Assembly: GCA_900767815.1 (NCBI GenBank)
Contig: CAAGAM010000020.1
Span: 26,058-90,057, forward strand
Direction of reading: 5' to 3'
DNA length: 64,000 nt
Source of the DNA: Clostridia bacterium
GTDB taxonomy: Bacteria > Bacillota > Clostridia > Christensenellales > Borkfalkiaceae
In this document: positions 52,566 through 63,584 of the stretch, in pieces
Layout: each line of letters begins with the position of its first letter
Numbering within the stretch: position 1 is the first letter of the stretch
Program-made: the position numbers and the translations under genes
Notes under the pieces: model-generated
Told to the model about the DNA's origin: nothing
Seen by the model: only the letters and a program-made list of their open reading frames with translations
Databases searched by the model: none

Positions 52566-55328
52566 ATGTTTAACTTAAGGATGATTTGTCAGTATCCTTG
52601 GCTTTGGCTGTTGCTCATTCCTGTTTTTGCCGTTACGTTTTTTACTTATTTTAGAATAAATAAGAAATACAGACGTACCAGAAACAGAATAATATCCGTT
52701 ATTTTACACCTTATCGTTTCGGTTATGTGCGTAGCCGCGCTTGTAAACGTGCAGTTTACTTATGAGGTATACAATTCAAAAAACGAGATAATGATTCTCG
52801 TAGATAATTCGTACAGCACGAAGGAAGAAAAAGACGTAAGAGATCAATTTGTAAGAGATACCGTTTTAACGGCGGATCCGAGAGCTTATAAAATCGGCAT
52901 AATGTCGTTCGGTGTTGACAGTAAACTTATTATCGAGCCGTCTAACAACTCTGTTGCAATCCTCGACGCGTATGACAACGCAACCGAAACACCGGATAAT
53001 GAGGCAACCGATATAGCAGCGGCTATCGTCAACGCGGCAAAAGTAATTACAAATAAATCCACGGCTAAAATAGTATTGGTAAGTGACGGCATAGAGACTG
53101 ACGGCAGTGCGATGGCAGCTGTCAGACACGTTATTGCGGAAGGCATCAGGATAGACACCGTGTGTTTGTCTTCGAATAAAACCAACGGAGAGTTTGTTTC
53201 CCTCGTGTCATGTGAAACGCCCGATTATAACGTTGTAGAGGACGAGGTTTTCAAACTGAAACTTACCGTAAACAATACTTCGTCAGATAAGCTTAACATT
53301 CAAATCTCGCTTACGGATAACGAAAGCGAGCCCGAATCCAAAGCGTTTGAAGTTCAACCGGGTGTACAAACGGTTGAAATGGAGCATTCGTTAAAAGGCT
53401 CAGGTGTTCACTCGCTTTTGTTTAACGTTACGACGATCGACGTGACCGATAAAATAGTTGAAAACAACAAGCTTTATTCGTACATGCTTCTGAACAAATA
53501 CAATAAAGTACTTGTGCTCGAAGGGTACTCGGGTTCTTCGGAAAAGATAAGTCAGTTGCTCGAAGGATATGAAGTGACGATTGCTACTATAGGCGATAAA
53601 AATGTTCCGTCGACACTTGAAGAACTGAGAGATTACGACGAGATAATTTTAAATAACGTATCAAATGCGGATCTTCAGATTCACAATGGTTTAGACGAGC
53701 TTTTGCAATCCTACGTTTATGAAATAGGCGGCGGATTGTTTACCGTGGGAGGAAACGATTCCATTGACAGTGAAGTCGCGCATGCTTACAATCGTAAGGA
53801 TATGGAGGGAAGCTTATATCAGCAGATGCTTCCCGTTCAGGTTATCGATTATACGCCGCCTCTCGGGGTTTATATAATTCTTGATATATCAGGAAGTATG
53901 ACGGAATATATTCAACCTACCATCGATACCGCAAAAACAATTATCGCCGATTCGAGCTGTCTTACCGAAAGGGATTATTGCGGAATAATGACGCTTAGCG
54001 ACGACGCTGTGAATCTTACATCGAAACCTATTCCCGTCACGAGACAGGAAGCTCTGAAGGAGGCTATCGAAAAAATTCAAGACATAAAGGGTGGTAATAC
54101 AAATTTTGAACCATCAATCGACTATGCCGCGACGGAGCTTATGTCCCTTAAAAGTTCGGGTTCGATAGAAAAAATGCATATTATCGTTATAACGGACGCA
54201 CAGGCTCAGGATATCGAGCCCACTAAAAAAACATTAAATAAATATTATGACGCAGGTATGACCTTTTCTTTCCTGGTAACGGAAAATCATAAACCGAGCG
54301 AGGAAGGATGGACGGATCTTGTTGATCAAAAAAGGTTAAACTGGTACAATATAAACAGAGATAATCTTACAGAGAACGTTAAAAACGATCTCCGCGTTCC
54401 CGAAATAAAGGAAGTGACGGTTGCTCCCGAAGGTTTTCAGCCTAAGATTGTTTCGTCTTCCACCTACGCATCTGCGATAGACGAAAAACAAATCCCGGTG
54501 TTAAAGGGGTTCTACGGAACGAAGGCGAGAGAAAATACGACCGTGTTATATGGAGATTACAGTGTTCCGATCTATGCAGAATGGAAATACGGAGCAGGGA
54601 CGGTCGGAAGTTTCATGTGTGATCTTTCAGGTGTATGGTCGGCGGATTTTTTGAATGATGATACGGGAAAGAAGTTCCTTCTTGCCGTTGTCAATAAGTT
54701 ATTTCCGACTTCCGATATAAGACAGCAGAAAATCGCTGTAAATGAAAGGGCAGACAATCTTACTACGAATTATACCGTTACGACGGTGACGGAGCTTGAA
54801 AGCGGCGAAAAAATAACGATGACGTCGGAAAGTCTTACAGGAGAAGATATGGGTACGGTTACATCTCCCGATGAAAGCGACGGATTTATGACTGCATCGC
54901 TATTTACAAAGGAAAGCGGCATTTACAAGGTAACGTTCAGAAGGATGGATAAGAATGGAAATGTCGTTGCGGAACGCATAGTATATAAGGCGTTTTCGTA
55001 TTCGGAAGAATATCTGGCTCCGGATAAAGATTTCGATCCGTTTGAATTTATGTCGCGACTTGCTTTAACGGGGAGCGGAACAGCGCAGGATGCAAGAGAT
55101 AACACAGATGGAGATGTCTCATCGGCAGATCCTTCGTTGATTTTCAAGGGGTTTGCCGAAAGTATTCAGAAGAATTTCGATCCCCGCTGGTTGTTTATGA
55201 TTATAGCGATAACTTGCTTCCTTATTGATATAGCGGTAAGAAAATTCAAATTCAGATGGATTCATGAAATTATCCGTGACTACAAAGTAAAAAAGGAGCA
55301 GGAGAATAAGCAATCTTCTCAGACTTAA
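52566..55328 (+). CDS. Membrane protein with two VWA-type domains and glutamine-amidotransferase-like fold
   Basis: A 920-residue protein with two N-terminal helices (about 12-30, 42-62). A first VWA-like region opens with I-M-I-L-V-D-N-S-Y-S (about 74). A class I amidotransferase-like segment (about 310-430, with Gly-Gly-Gly-Leu-Phe-Thr-Val-Gly-Gly) follows, then a second VWA with intact Asp-Ile-Ser-Gly-Ser, and a C-terminal helix (about 880-898) with a basic tail. This layout is known in BatA/YegQ-like predicted membrane proteins next to MoxR. Start at 52566 chosen by GGGAGGGG ten bases upstream; an extension to 52524 would run back into the preceding gene. Confidence 0.75.
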   Translation: MFNLRMICQYPWLWLLLIPVFAVTFFTYFRINKKYRRTRNRIISVILHLIVSVMCVAALVNVQFTYEVYNSKNEIMILVDNSYSTKEEKDVRDQFVRDTVLTADPRAYKIGIMSFGVDSKLIIEPSNNSVAILDAYDNATETPDNEATDIAAAIVNAAKVITNKSTAKIVLVSDGIETDGSAMAAVRHVIAEGIRIDTVCLSSNKTNGEFVSLVSCETPDYNVVEDEVFKLKLTVNNTSSDKLNIQISLTDNESEPESKAFEVQPGVQTVEMEHSLKGSGVHSLLFNVTTIDVTDKIVENNKLYSYMLLNKYNKVLVLEGYSGSSEKISQLLEGYEVTIATIGDKNVPSTLEELRDYDEIILNNVSNADLQIHNGLDELLQSYVYEIGGGLFTVGGNDSIDSEVAHAYNRKDMEGSLYQQMLPVQVIDYTPPLGVYIILDISGSMTEYIQPTIDTAKTIIADSSCLTERDYCGIMTLSDDAVNLTSKPIPVTRQEALKEAIEKIQDIKGGNTNFEPSIDYAATELMSLKSSGSIEKMHIIVITDAQAQDIEPTKKTLNKYYDAGMTFSFLVTENHKPSEEGWTDLVDQKRLNWYNINRDNLTENVKNDLRVPEIKEVTVAPEGFQPKIVSSSTYASAIDEKQIPVLKGFYGTKARENTTVLYGDYSVPIYAEWKYGAGTVGSFMCDLSGVWSADFLNDDTGKKFLLAVVNKLFPTSDIRQQKIAVNERADNLTTNYTVTTVTELESGEKITMTSESLTGEDMGTVTSPDESDGFMTASLFTKESGIYKVTFRRMDKNGNVVAERIVYKAFSYSEEYLAPDKDFDPFEFMSRLALTGSGTAQDARDNTDGDVSSADPSLIFKGFAESIQKNFDPRWLFMIIAITCFLIDIAVRKFKFRWIHEIIRDYKVKKEQENKQSSQT

Positions 55329-55355
55329 TATGGGACACATATACGGAGAAAAAAA

Positions 55356-58217
55356 ATGAAGATTATAAAAAGAATGCTGACGATTGCGCTTGCGGCGCTA
55401 TGCCTGGCGGGAAGCACGAGTTGTAGTAGTAAAACTCGTCTTGCAGCTCCCGATGGGCTTATCGTCAACGAGGATAATGCGGCTGCGATTCTGGAATGGA
55501 GCGCTGTTCCGAATGCGACGTATTACAAAGTAAATATTAACGGAAAAGACGTCGGTAGTTCGATTACGCGAACGAAATATTCCTTAGCGTCGCTCGGCGA
55601 GGGTGAGTATGATTTTAAAGTCAGAGCCTTTGACACTACGGGAAATTATCGAGAATCGGATTGGTCTGCGACAGTGCATTACACAAAACAGAAGGAAAGC
55701 GGACTCAAATTTACTCTTACAAACGCCGCCACCGAATACTCTGTAACTGGAATAGGTTCGGCGAAAGGTAATATTGTCATTCCCGACAATTATAGAGGAA
55801 AACCTGTAACAACTATTGCGGCTAAAGTTTTTTACACTCAAGCGGGAGTTAAAAGCGTTACGTTAGGGAAAAATATCAAGTCCGTAGGAAAACTTGCTTT
55901 TGCAAGTTGTTCGAATCTTGAAACCGTGACCTTTTCCAATGAAATAACGTCGATTACGCTTGGAACGAGTATTTTTCAGAGCTGTTCTGACCTTTCTACG
56001 GTACAGTTACCGGATTGTCTGACTGCAATACCCGATAATGCATTCAGTTATTGTAAAAAGCTTACCGATATCAAAATCGGTGCAAACGTCGTTTCGATAG
56101 GTAAGGAAGCGTTTTCTCAGTGTCCGATATCGAAAATTACGTTTCCCGATTCGGTTACGACTTTGGGAGAGTCGGCGTTCGGTTATTGCGATAAACTTGT
56201 ATTTGTAAACACTGGTAACGGGCTTACCGAAATTCCGGACAGCGCGTTTCATCATTGCAATGCTCTTGAAAACATTACGATCGGTAGTTCGGTCAAAAAA
56301 ATAGGTTCCTATACTTTTCAGAGTTGCACGTCTCTGAAATCGGTTGCAATTCCCGATAGCGTTGAAGAAATTGCCGAGGCTGCGTTTAGCGAATGCACTG
56401 CACTTACGGATGTATCGGTAGGTCTCGGGGTGAAATCTATCGGTAAAAATGCGTTTGTAAAGACAAAACTTTACGATGTCGCGGATAATGGCGTGTATTA
56501 CGCAGGGAAATGGGCAATCGATAGCGTTGCCAACGTCGACGAGGTTCAAAATAACGGTGGAGATCTCATTTTGAGAGATGATACCGTAGGGATTGCAAAC
56601 AGTGCGTTTTACGGAACGAAAATAACGGTTCTGATTGTACCCGATTCTGTTCTGTATATAGGTATGGGATCATTCAGAAAGTGTACCGAACTTACGGCGA
56701 TAGATTTGGGCAAAGGCGTAAAAACTCTTGGAGAAAGCGCGTTCAGAGAATGTGAAAAGCTCGGCAGAGGTAAGGTCGGCTTCGGAACGAGTCTCGAAAC
56801 GATAGGTAAGTATGCTTTTGCGGGATGTAAAGACCTGGGAAATCCGCAATATACGAAATACAGCCCGATTAAATTGCCTAAAACAGTTATGAAGATCGGT
56901 CAATACGCGTTCTATCAGACCGATTATTGGACAAGGTCAACCGATCCCGCGATTTATATTCCCGCGGAAATGCAGTACAGGCAAAATAACGTAAAAGAAA
57001 ATTATTGGTTTGTCGGATATAAAAAAACGGAAGATACAACCTCTAAAACTCTCGCCGTAAAAGAGGGGACGATAGGAATATCGGAATATGCTTGTTATAA
57101 AAAAACAGTTATAACGAGCATTACGATTCCGGAAAGTGTTAAAATGATTGGTATTGGTGCGTTTTCTCAGTGTTCGGCGCTTATGAATGTATTTATCGAT
57201 CAGTTCTCGCCGATAACCGAGATTCCGGATTATGCTTTTTACAAATGTTCGGCGTTGATGGAAGTTCAGGTTCCGTCAACGGTTACAAAAATCGGGCGTT
57301 CGGCATTTTATAAAAGCGGAATAATGGCGGCGAACGTTTCTCAATTTGTCGAAACAATAGGGGATTATGCCTTTTTCGGCTGTTCTAATCTCGTTGAGGT
57401 CAACTTCGGAACCGATACGGGGAAATCCGTTCTGACAACTATCGGACAGTATGCTTTTGCAAACAACACCGCGCTTCCGCGGATAACCTTGCCCGATACT
57501 GTGGTTTCGATAGGAAAAAGTGCTTTTTCCAAAAATACGGCCCTTACGACGGTTGTGTTTAGTTCGGCTCTTAACGAGATAGGCGAAAGCGCGTTCTATA
57601 CATGTACAAGCCTTAAACAGATACAAATTCCCGACGGAGTGAAAGAAATAAAGAAGAAGACGTTTTATAAATGTGAAAATCTGACATATGCGGTTCTCAA
57701 CAGTGTCGAGAAAATCGGTGATTACGCATTTTCTTATTGTAATTCTCTCAAATCGATAGAATTTCCGGAGACGCTCAGGGAAATCGGTGCTTACGCGTTC
57801 AGTCGTTGCTCTTTCAACAATATATTCATAACCGATAATATAGAGGTTTTAGGTGCGCATGCTTTCAGCGGAAATATGTCAACGATGATCTTTGTCGAGG
57901 CGGAAGAAATTCCTGAAACATGGAGCGCTCGCTGGAACTCTTCATACAGACCTGTTATTACAGGATGTAAGTTTAATAAAGAACTCGGCGAATATTACGT
58001 CGTATCCTTTACGAAAACCGCAGACGGGGTTAAAAATATAAAGGCAATTCAATCGCAAACGGTGGTAGAGCCGACAAGAAAAGGTTATTCATTCGCCGGC
58101 TGGTCGGCGATTTCCGAAGAAAGCGGAAGTGCTATTATATACAAAACAGAAGAGCTTGACACCGTGAAGAACGGAACTGTACTTACTGCGGTATGGATTA
58201 AAGACGGCGAAGATTAA
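55356..58217 (+). CDS. BspA-type LRR lipoprotein in the MoxR operon
   Basis: A 953-residue predicted lipoprotein: lipobox Ser-Thr-Ser-Cys (Cys at about 23), one Fn3-like domain (about 30-110), then about 30 LRR_5 repeats (about 115-860) and a final InlB-like repeat (about 885-950, with G-Y-S-F-A-G-W and closing L-T-A-V-W). It lies 27 bp after the VWA gene with its own GGAG site and no terminator between, so it appears to be transcribed with the MoxR set. Likely a surface adhesin or a client or partner of the VWA proteins. Confidence 0.82.
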   Translation: MKIIKRMLTIALAALCLAGSTSCSSKTRLAAPDGLIVNEDNAAAILEWSAVPNATYYKVNINGKDVGSSITRTKYSLASLGEGEYDFKVRAFDTTGNYRESDWSATVHYTKQKESGLKFTLTNAATEYSVTGIGSAKGNIVIPDNYRGKPVTTIAAKVFYTQAGVKSVTLGKNIKSVGKLAFASCSNLETVTFSNEITSITLGTSIFQSCSDLSTVQLPDCLTAIPDNAFSYCKKLTDIKIGANVVSIGKEAFSQCPISKITFPDSVTTLGESAFGYCDKLVFVNTGNGLTEIPDSAFHHCNALENITIGSSVKKIGSYTFQSCTSLKSVAIPDSVEEIAEAAFSECTALTDVSVGLGVKSIGKNAFVKTKLYDVADNGVYYAGKWAIDSVANVDEVQNNGGDLILRDDTVGIANSAFYGTKITVLIVPDSVLYIGMGSFRKCTELTAIDLGKGVKTLGESAFRECEKLGRGKVGFGTSLETIGKYAFAGCKDLGNPQYTKYSPIKLPKTVMKIGQYAFYQTDYWTRSTDPAIYIPAEMQYRQNNVKENYWFVGYKKTEDTTSKTLAVKEGTIGISEYACYKKTVITSITIPESVKMIGIGAFSQCSALMNVFIDQFSPITEIPDYAFYKCSALMEVQVPSTVTKIGRSAFYKSGIMAANVSQFVETIGDYAFFGCSNLVEVNFGTDTGKSVLTTIGQYAFANNTALPRITLPDTVVSIGKSAFSKNTALTTVVFSSALNEIGESAFYTCTSLKQIQIPDGVKEIKKKTFYKCENLTYAVLNSVEKIGDYAFSYCNSLKSIEFPETLREIGAYAFSRCSFNNIFITDNIEVLGAHAFSGNMSTMIFVEAEEIPETWSARWNSSYRPVITGCKFNKELGEYYVVSFTKTADGVKNIKAIQSQTVVEPTRKGYSFAGWSAISEESGSAIIYKTEELDTVKNGTVLTAVWIKDGED

Positions 58218-58261
58218 CAAGAAATCAAAAAATTCCTTTTGGAGGAGGAGAACTTAATATA

Positions 58262-61200
58262 ATGAACAAAACGAAGAAATTTTTAACGGCGATATTGCTT
58301 GTCGTTATGCTTATTGCTTGTGTGTCGTTAACGGCATGCGGCAAGAAAGTCAAAGTAAATTTCGTCTATGACGAAGGGCAGATAATAACCGTCGAGGGCA
58401 AGAAAGGCGATACCGTCGATCTTACGCCCGCTAAATCAAAAGACGGTTACGTTTTTGACGGCTGGTATCTTACAAGCGATTATCAGGGGTCGAAAATAAG
58501 CAGCGCAACGTTTGATAAGGATATAACTTATTATGCGAAATGGCTTGCCGCGAGCTTTATAAATCTTGATGCTGCAGGCGGGACTGTCCCCGGCAACGTA
58601 ACAACGATCACCGTTAACGAAGGAGACAATATATCGGAAGCGGTTAAGTCTTACAATCCCGTTAAGGGTTCGCTTTTGTTTGGAGGCTGGTATCTTAACG
58701 GAAGCTTGCTTTCAGAAGACGAAGTTGCTTCAAAGGGGCAGATATATAATCTCGTCGCTAAATATCAAGCAGAATATACTGTTAAAGCGTATATTCAGAA
58801 AACCGATCTTAGCGGGTATGACGAAATTGACGGATACGTGAACGGCTATGTTTTTGTCGGAGAAAGTTTCTTTCCGGAAGTATCCGTTGAGGGATGCTCG
58901 TTGAAGGCGGCGGATAAGGTCAATAAAACTATTTCCGAAAATGCAAGCGATAATGTTTTCGTTCTGCATTTCGACAGAAATACGTATGAAGTGACTTATT
59001 ATGAAAGTTATCCTTCCGGCACACCCGAACTCAAGGGAAAACATGAGTATGTCGGCGGAATAACGGGTTATCTTCCTTCCGAAAAATATTCTTATGACGG
59101 TTATCGTATGCTCGGATGGGCAAATAAGATGGGCGGAAGATATTCGGATGTTATAAAAACCGATGCACCTCTTACCGAAAATCTCACTCTTTATCCGGTA
59201 TGGGAAAAAGGATATAGAGACCTTTTTAACGGTGAGGATTATTTATTCCTTAATCATGATGAAGGAAACACTGCGGTTCTTGTCAGAGGCGGAGTGGAAA
59301 TCGACGGTGTTTATAATTCCAAATACGATTTCTATTTTTTCTACAACGAAGATCACAGTTTCAGCGTGAGGGCAAAACTCAGCGGTGAAAACTTTATTTT
59401 CTATGGGGCAAGAGCTGCTTCATATTATCTTCTTCCGGATTTGACTGCTGTAAACAAAAATATTTCAATCGCACTCGACAATCAGGACGGAATCACTTAT
59501 TATGATAATAATGAGGGCGTGATTAAGAGAGGATCTTATGTGATCGAAGAGAGCGGTATTTATCTCGCTACTTTCGAAGACGGGACTTCTTTCGAGTTTA
59601 CTGTCGGCTCGTTTGGCAAGGAGCCTGCATTCCGTATCCGCGGAGAAGAGTATAAATACGGCGAGATCGCAAGACGCGCGATGTATTATCCGACTATGAC
59701 GTTTGACGGATTCGGCCACGTTATAGTAAAACAGTCTGAACAGTCGGCAACATATTCTTACACCGTAAGCAACGGTGTGTTTACGGTATTGTCGGGAAGC
59801 AATTCCGATTCTGCGATAATAAAGATCCTCGATTATAACGGAACTAAAGGTTACGATTTTTACGACGGCAATTACGATAAAACGTATAGCAATATGGCCA
59901 AAGGCCATGAAGGGGACACTCTCGAACTTGATGGTTGCGCAACCGCAGTTTATAAAGAAAACGGAAAAGAAGTGTTTTCCGGAAGCTATTCCGCTGCGGA
60001 TTCGATAATCGGCGATACGATAAACGGAAAAACGGAACAGCGCACGATTGTTCTCGTAACTTCTTCAAGCGGAGAGAAACGTTATTTCAGATTGTATTAC
60101 CACGTTCTTCTCGAAGGTCAACCGCCGATAGGAGCATTCGAGGTAATGGGTGAAACTTATACTGAAAGACAATTTGTGAGCGATGACGGAAATTTAACAT
60201 CGTCGTATCTTGTGGCGGACGGTCTCGGACGCGCTAAAGTATACGAGTATGTTAATAAAGTTATGACGGTAACGTCCGAAGGAATGTATGTTCTTCAGTC
60301 GGACGGGTATTCCTACGTTTACACTCCCGACGTTACAAACGGAACTACTACGTTCAACCATTCGAAGATGGTTGTTTCGTATGCGAATTATCTTTCGAAC
60401 AGTAGATCTCTTGCTCTTGCTTATTTTCTTTCTTATGAAGATGACGGAAAGACGACTGATTTAGCGGAAAGACGTTATACCGACGGCGACGATGAATCGG
60501 AACTCGTAACTGTCGGCGGAGTTGTCGGTGTGTATATCACGAGTGAGGGCGTTTTCAGCGGGCTTATAGGTAAAGGCACGACGTATAATACGCTTACCAA
60601 CGGCATTTCTACGGTGTACTTCCAATATGATGAAGAAAACCCGACGCTCTTTTATGTCCTTAAAGACACACCTGCCGTTTTAAGTAAGAGGATCGACGGC
60701 TCTTATGAGAAAGGAGCATCACTCACGCTTACATGGAGAGAACTCGGAAACGGGAATTACGAAGCGGTTTATGTTTATAACGATGCAGACGGTAATGCCG
60801 TTCAGAAAGAAGGTTCTTATAGGGAAACACAGATTTTGTACCCCGGAGTGACCGGGTATCTGTATACATTCACGTCGGACGACGGAAGCTTGTCGTTTAA
60901 GTTCACCGTCAATATGAGTTCCAAGTTCTTTAACTATATTGATGCGAATGGTAATGTAATTTTCGCAACGATAAGCGAGTTGAAGGAAGACGGTACGACG
61001 GACAAAAATGTCAAAATCACCTATACGGACGAACTTTACGACGGAAAGAGAGTTATTGTTTATTCTTATGCCGTAGACAATGATGTAACTGAAATAAAAG
61101 GTACGTTCGATACTTATGAAACGATCGTTGACGGAGAAGTAAAGACGGTTGTCGGGAAAGAAGTAATTCCGTTCGGTGACGAAAACTACAAATTCAACGT

Positions 61201-63511
61201 GTACACATTCACGTCGACAGACGGAAATACGTCTTTTAAATTCACTCTCAGAACGGTGAATAAGGGAACTTATTTTTGTAAAGCGGGCGAAAGCGGAGTG
61301 TATACGGACGAAGACGGTAATAAACTTGAGCTTAACGGCGATACTCACATTGCTAAATACACGTCTGTTAACGGAACGGAAAGCATAAGCTTCTATCTCG
61401 TTCAGGAAGGAGTTCTCGGTTCGGGTAAGGCGATATACATGCTTATCGACGGAAACGAGGCTTATCTCGATCTTGGCGAGGCGACCGACAAAAATACGTT
61501 TTCTCTTCGCGGAGAAGAAAGCGGCGCGTATCTTGTATTCAAAAACGGCGTACCCGTCGGAGATACAATGATCAAGTTTGATGGTCAGTCGAAAGCGGTT
61601 GTAACGATTGTTAAAGGTGATGCGGACAATCCGGAAACAGAAACCATAGACGCGACTTATACCAAAAACGGCGAACTTATAACGGTTTATAATGACAAAG
61701 GCAACGCGATATACACGGGTAAAATCGGTATTGTCGCAATCGGCGGCTCGGGTTATCGCGCATTCTCCCTCATTATCGAAAACGTTGAAGGTAGTTATAT
61801 AAACGAAAATGATCTTTCCGTTCTTGTTCTTGATAACGCGGGTTATGCCGTGAAATACGGTTCATATGGCGTTAAAGATGAAGGTTATTATTTCAGAATA
61901 GCCGATGATAAATTGTTTTATATCAATGCGGCGGAAACGGATGCGGCGCTTTATACGATAATCGGAAACAAGGTAATTCCTGCAGATTATAATGCGACGT
62001 ATTATTCTTCCGATTTTGCTTCCGTCGTATTCTATCAGACAGGTATCGTTATTATAAATAACAAAATATCAATGTATTATTCGGTTGAAGGTAACGGCGT
62101 TTACACTACTTATAGAGCGTCGAGCGGAAAGGGGAACGACGGAGCGAACGAATATGGTTATATCGAAGGAGAAATCGTTGTCAACGACGATAAAATAGTT
62201 TACAACGATGGGACAACAGAAAGGGTATATAACTTTTTTGACGGTGCATATATAACGTTCACGGCAGAAAATGGTGACACACTCGAATTCCAACCCGACG
62301 GAGAGGCAACGTTTGTGGTATCCGCAAAGCTTACTGTGAAAAAGGACGATGAACATAAGGAAACTCTTGATAAATATATCGGCCTCGATTACGACGATGA
62401 CGACAAGCCGTATCTCTATATGGCAGATGCGGTACGCGCCGGATTGAACGGTGGATCGGATGCTTTGGTTTATACGAGAAACTTCAGGCTTGAATTCGAT
62501 TATTTCAAAAAGACGTTCTATTATAATGCCGACGAATTTAAATATGGACTTACTGCAATCGGCTATCAATACTATAGTTATTATTCAACATACGGCAGTC
62601 GGTACGAAACGTTGTTTAAAAGCTTCTATGGCATTATTTCGATTGTCGGCGAGCAGAAGAAAACAGGTGAGACAGCCGAAGTCGATTATACGGTTTCGGG
62701 ATCGTTCAACTTTGCTCCCGATAAGGACGGTAATGCGCTTACATTCACGAATGGAACGCTTTCGCGCGCAGGGTACAAATACACTTATTCGAACAACAAT
62801 ACAAATTATAACTTCGGACATATGTATGTAACCGAATTTACGGTTGGAGAAGATGTTTATCATCTGACGTTCTTCCTTATGCCGGCAAAAAGCGTAGGCG
62901 GCTCATATCTGTTCAGAGTGTACAGCCTTACAAGGGTTACAAATAAGGTTGTTATTGATGAAGGTAAAGATACGGTTTTGTATGACGAGGAGCTTGTTTA
63001 CAGCGAGTTCAATCTTCCGAAAGGCACGGATGAAAACGGTGACGCGATAAATTACAAAAAAGGCGAGGCTTTTATTCCTACTCTTAAATTTAACGGCGAG
63101 TTTGTTGTTTCTTATTCTTATGAAAACAACGGAAATGACTGGACGTTATACGGAATATCCTATAATAACGGAAAGATTGCGGAACAGGCTCGTTATATGA
63201 TAAAAACGGAAAAAGACCAAGACGGTAAGACTGTGTCTGCATCAGTCGAAAAATCTGTTATCCTTGAACTTAAAACAACAAACGGCGACGTCGTTTACGT
63301 TTGGTATGATGGTAATAAGGTGATAGAAATTGTCGGTGTCACAATGAAAGGCGAAAAAGAAATGACCAAGCCCACGACATCTAATGGTAACGAAGAAGGA
63401 ACAAGTTTCACCGTAACGATGAAAGGCGAAACTTACACGGTAAACTTCGTGTACGAAGAAAATGAGGAGAGCGGAAAGGTTATTAAAGTCGAAATTGTAA
63501 GCAACAACTGA
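58262..63511 (+). CDS. Very large InlB/beta-module lipoprotein, last gene of the MoxR operon
   Basis: A 1749-residue predicted lipoprotein: lipobox Leu-Thr-Ala-Cys (Cys at about 26), InlB repeats (about 30-95, 95-165, 240-315), then a long run of beta-rich modules. In these, Gly-Ser-Tyr or Gly-Thr-Phe openings alternate with Phe-Thr-Ser-x-Asp-Gly-x-x-Ser-Phe-Lys-Phe-Thr strands. The modules resemble in style those of the minus-strand lipoprotein at 17672. There is no enzymatic motif. A strong GGAGGAGGAG site precedes the ATG, and the terminator follows within 20 bp. Surface binding is the likely role; the ligand is unknown. Confidence 0.75.
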   Translation: MNKTKKFLTAILLVVMLIACVSLTACGKKVKVNFVYDEGQIITVEGKKGDTVDLTPAKSKDGYVFDGWYLTSDYQGSKISSATFDKDITYYAKWLAASFINLDAAGGTVPGNVTTITVNEGDNISEAVKSYNPVKGSLLFGGWYLNGSLLSEDEVASKGQIYNLVAKYQAEYTVKAYIQKTDLSGYDEIDGYVNGYVFVGESFFPEVSVEGCSLKAADKVNKTISENASDNVFVLHFDRNTYEVTYYESYPSGTPELKGKHEYVGGITGYLPSEKYSYDGYRMLGWANKMGGRYSDVIKTDAPLTENLTLYPVWEKGYRDLFNGEDYLFLNHDEGNTAVLVRGGVEIDGVYNSKYDFYFFYNEDHSFSVRAKLSGENFIFYGARAASYYLLPDLTAVNKNISIALDNQDGITYYDNNEGVIKRGSYVIEESGIYLATFEDGTSFEFTVGSFGKEPAFRIRGEEYKYGEIARRAMYYPTMTFDGFGHVIVKQSEQSATYSYTVSNGVFTVLSGSNSDSAIIKILDYNGTKGYDFYDGNYDKTYSNMAKGHEGDTLELDGCATAVYKENGKEVFSGSYSAADSIIGDTINGKTEQRTIVLVTSSSGEKRYFRLYYHVLLEGQPPIGAFEVMGETYTERQFVSDDGNLTSSYLVADGLGRAKVYEYVNKVMTVTSEGMYVLQSDGYSYVYTPDVTNGTTTFNHSKMVVSYANYLSNSRSLALAYFLSYEDDGKTTDLAERRYTDGDDESELVTVGGVVGVYITSEGVFSGLIGKGTTYNTLTNGISTVYFQYDEENPTLFYVLKDTPAVLSKRIDGSYEKGASLTLTWRELGNGNYEAVYVYNDADGNAVQKEGSYRETQILYPGVTGYLYTFTSDDGSLSFKFTVNMSSKFFNYIDANGNVIFATISELKEDGTTDKNVKITYTDELYDGKRVIVYSYAVDNDVTEIKGTFDTYETIVDGEVKTVVGKEVIPFGDENYKFNVYTFTSTDGNTSFKFTLRTVNKGTYFCKAGESGVYTDEDGNKLELNGDTHIAKYTSVNGTESISFYLVQEGVLGSGKAIYMLIDGNEAYLDLGEATDKNTFSLRGEESGAYLVFKNGVPVGDTMIKFDGQSKAVVTIVKGDADNPETETIDATYTKNGELITVYNDKGNAIYTGKIGIVAIGGSGYRAFSLIIENVEGSYINENDLSVLVLDNAGYAVKYGSYGVKDEGYYFRIADDKLFYINAAETDAALYTIIGNKVIPADYNATYYSSDFASVVFYQTGIVIINNKISMYYSVEGNGVYTTYRASSGKGNDGANEYGYIEGEIVVNDDKIVYNDGTTERVYNFFDGAYITFTAENGDTLEFQPDGEATFVVSAKLTVKKDDEHKETLDKYIGLDYDDDDKPYLYMADAVRAGLNGGSDALVYTRNFRLEFDYFKKTFYYNADEFKYGLTAIGYQYYSYYSTYGSRYETLFKSFYGIISIVGEQKKTGETAEVDYTVSGSFNFAPDKDGNALTFTNGTLSRAGYKYTYSNNNTNYNFGHMYVTEFTVGEDVYHLTFFLMPAKSVGGSYLFRVYSLTRVTNKVVIDEGKDTVLYDEELVYSEFNLPKGTDENGDAINYKKGEAFIPTLKFNGEFVVSYSYENNGNDWTLYGISYNNGKIAEQARYMIKTEKDQDGKTVSASVEKSVILELKTTNGDVVYVWYDGNKVIEIVGVTMKGEKEMTKPTTSNGNEEGTSFTVTMKGETYTVNFVYEENEESGKVIKVEIVSNN

Positions 63512-63528
63512 CAGTAATTTAAAAAATA

Positions 63529-63584
63529 ATTGCGCCAAGGCATTTTCGTCGATATTGACGGATTGCTTTGGCGTAATGTTTTTT
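63529..63584 (+). terminator. Terminator of the MoxR/VWA/lipoprotein operon
   Basis: A 14-bp outer stem (63529-63542 with 63564-63577, a few G-T pairs) with an inner CGTC/GACG stem, followed by a T run. Confidence 0.85.
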
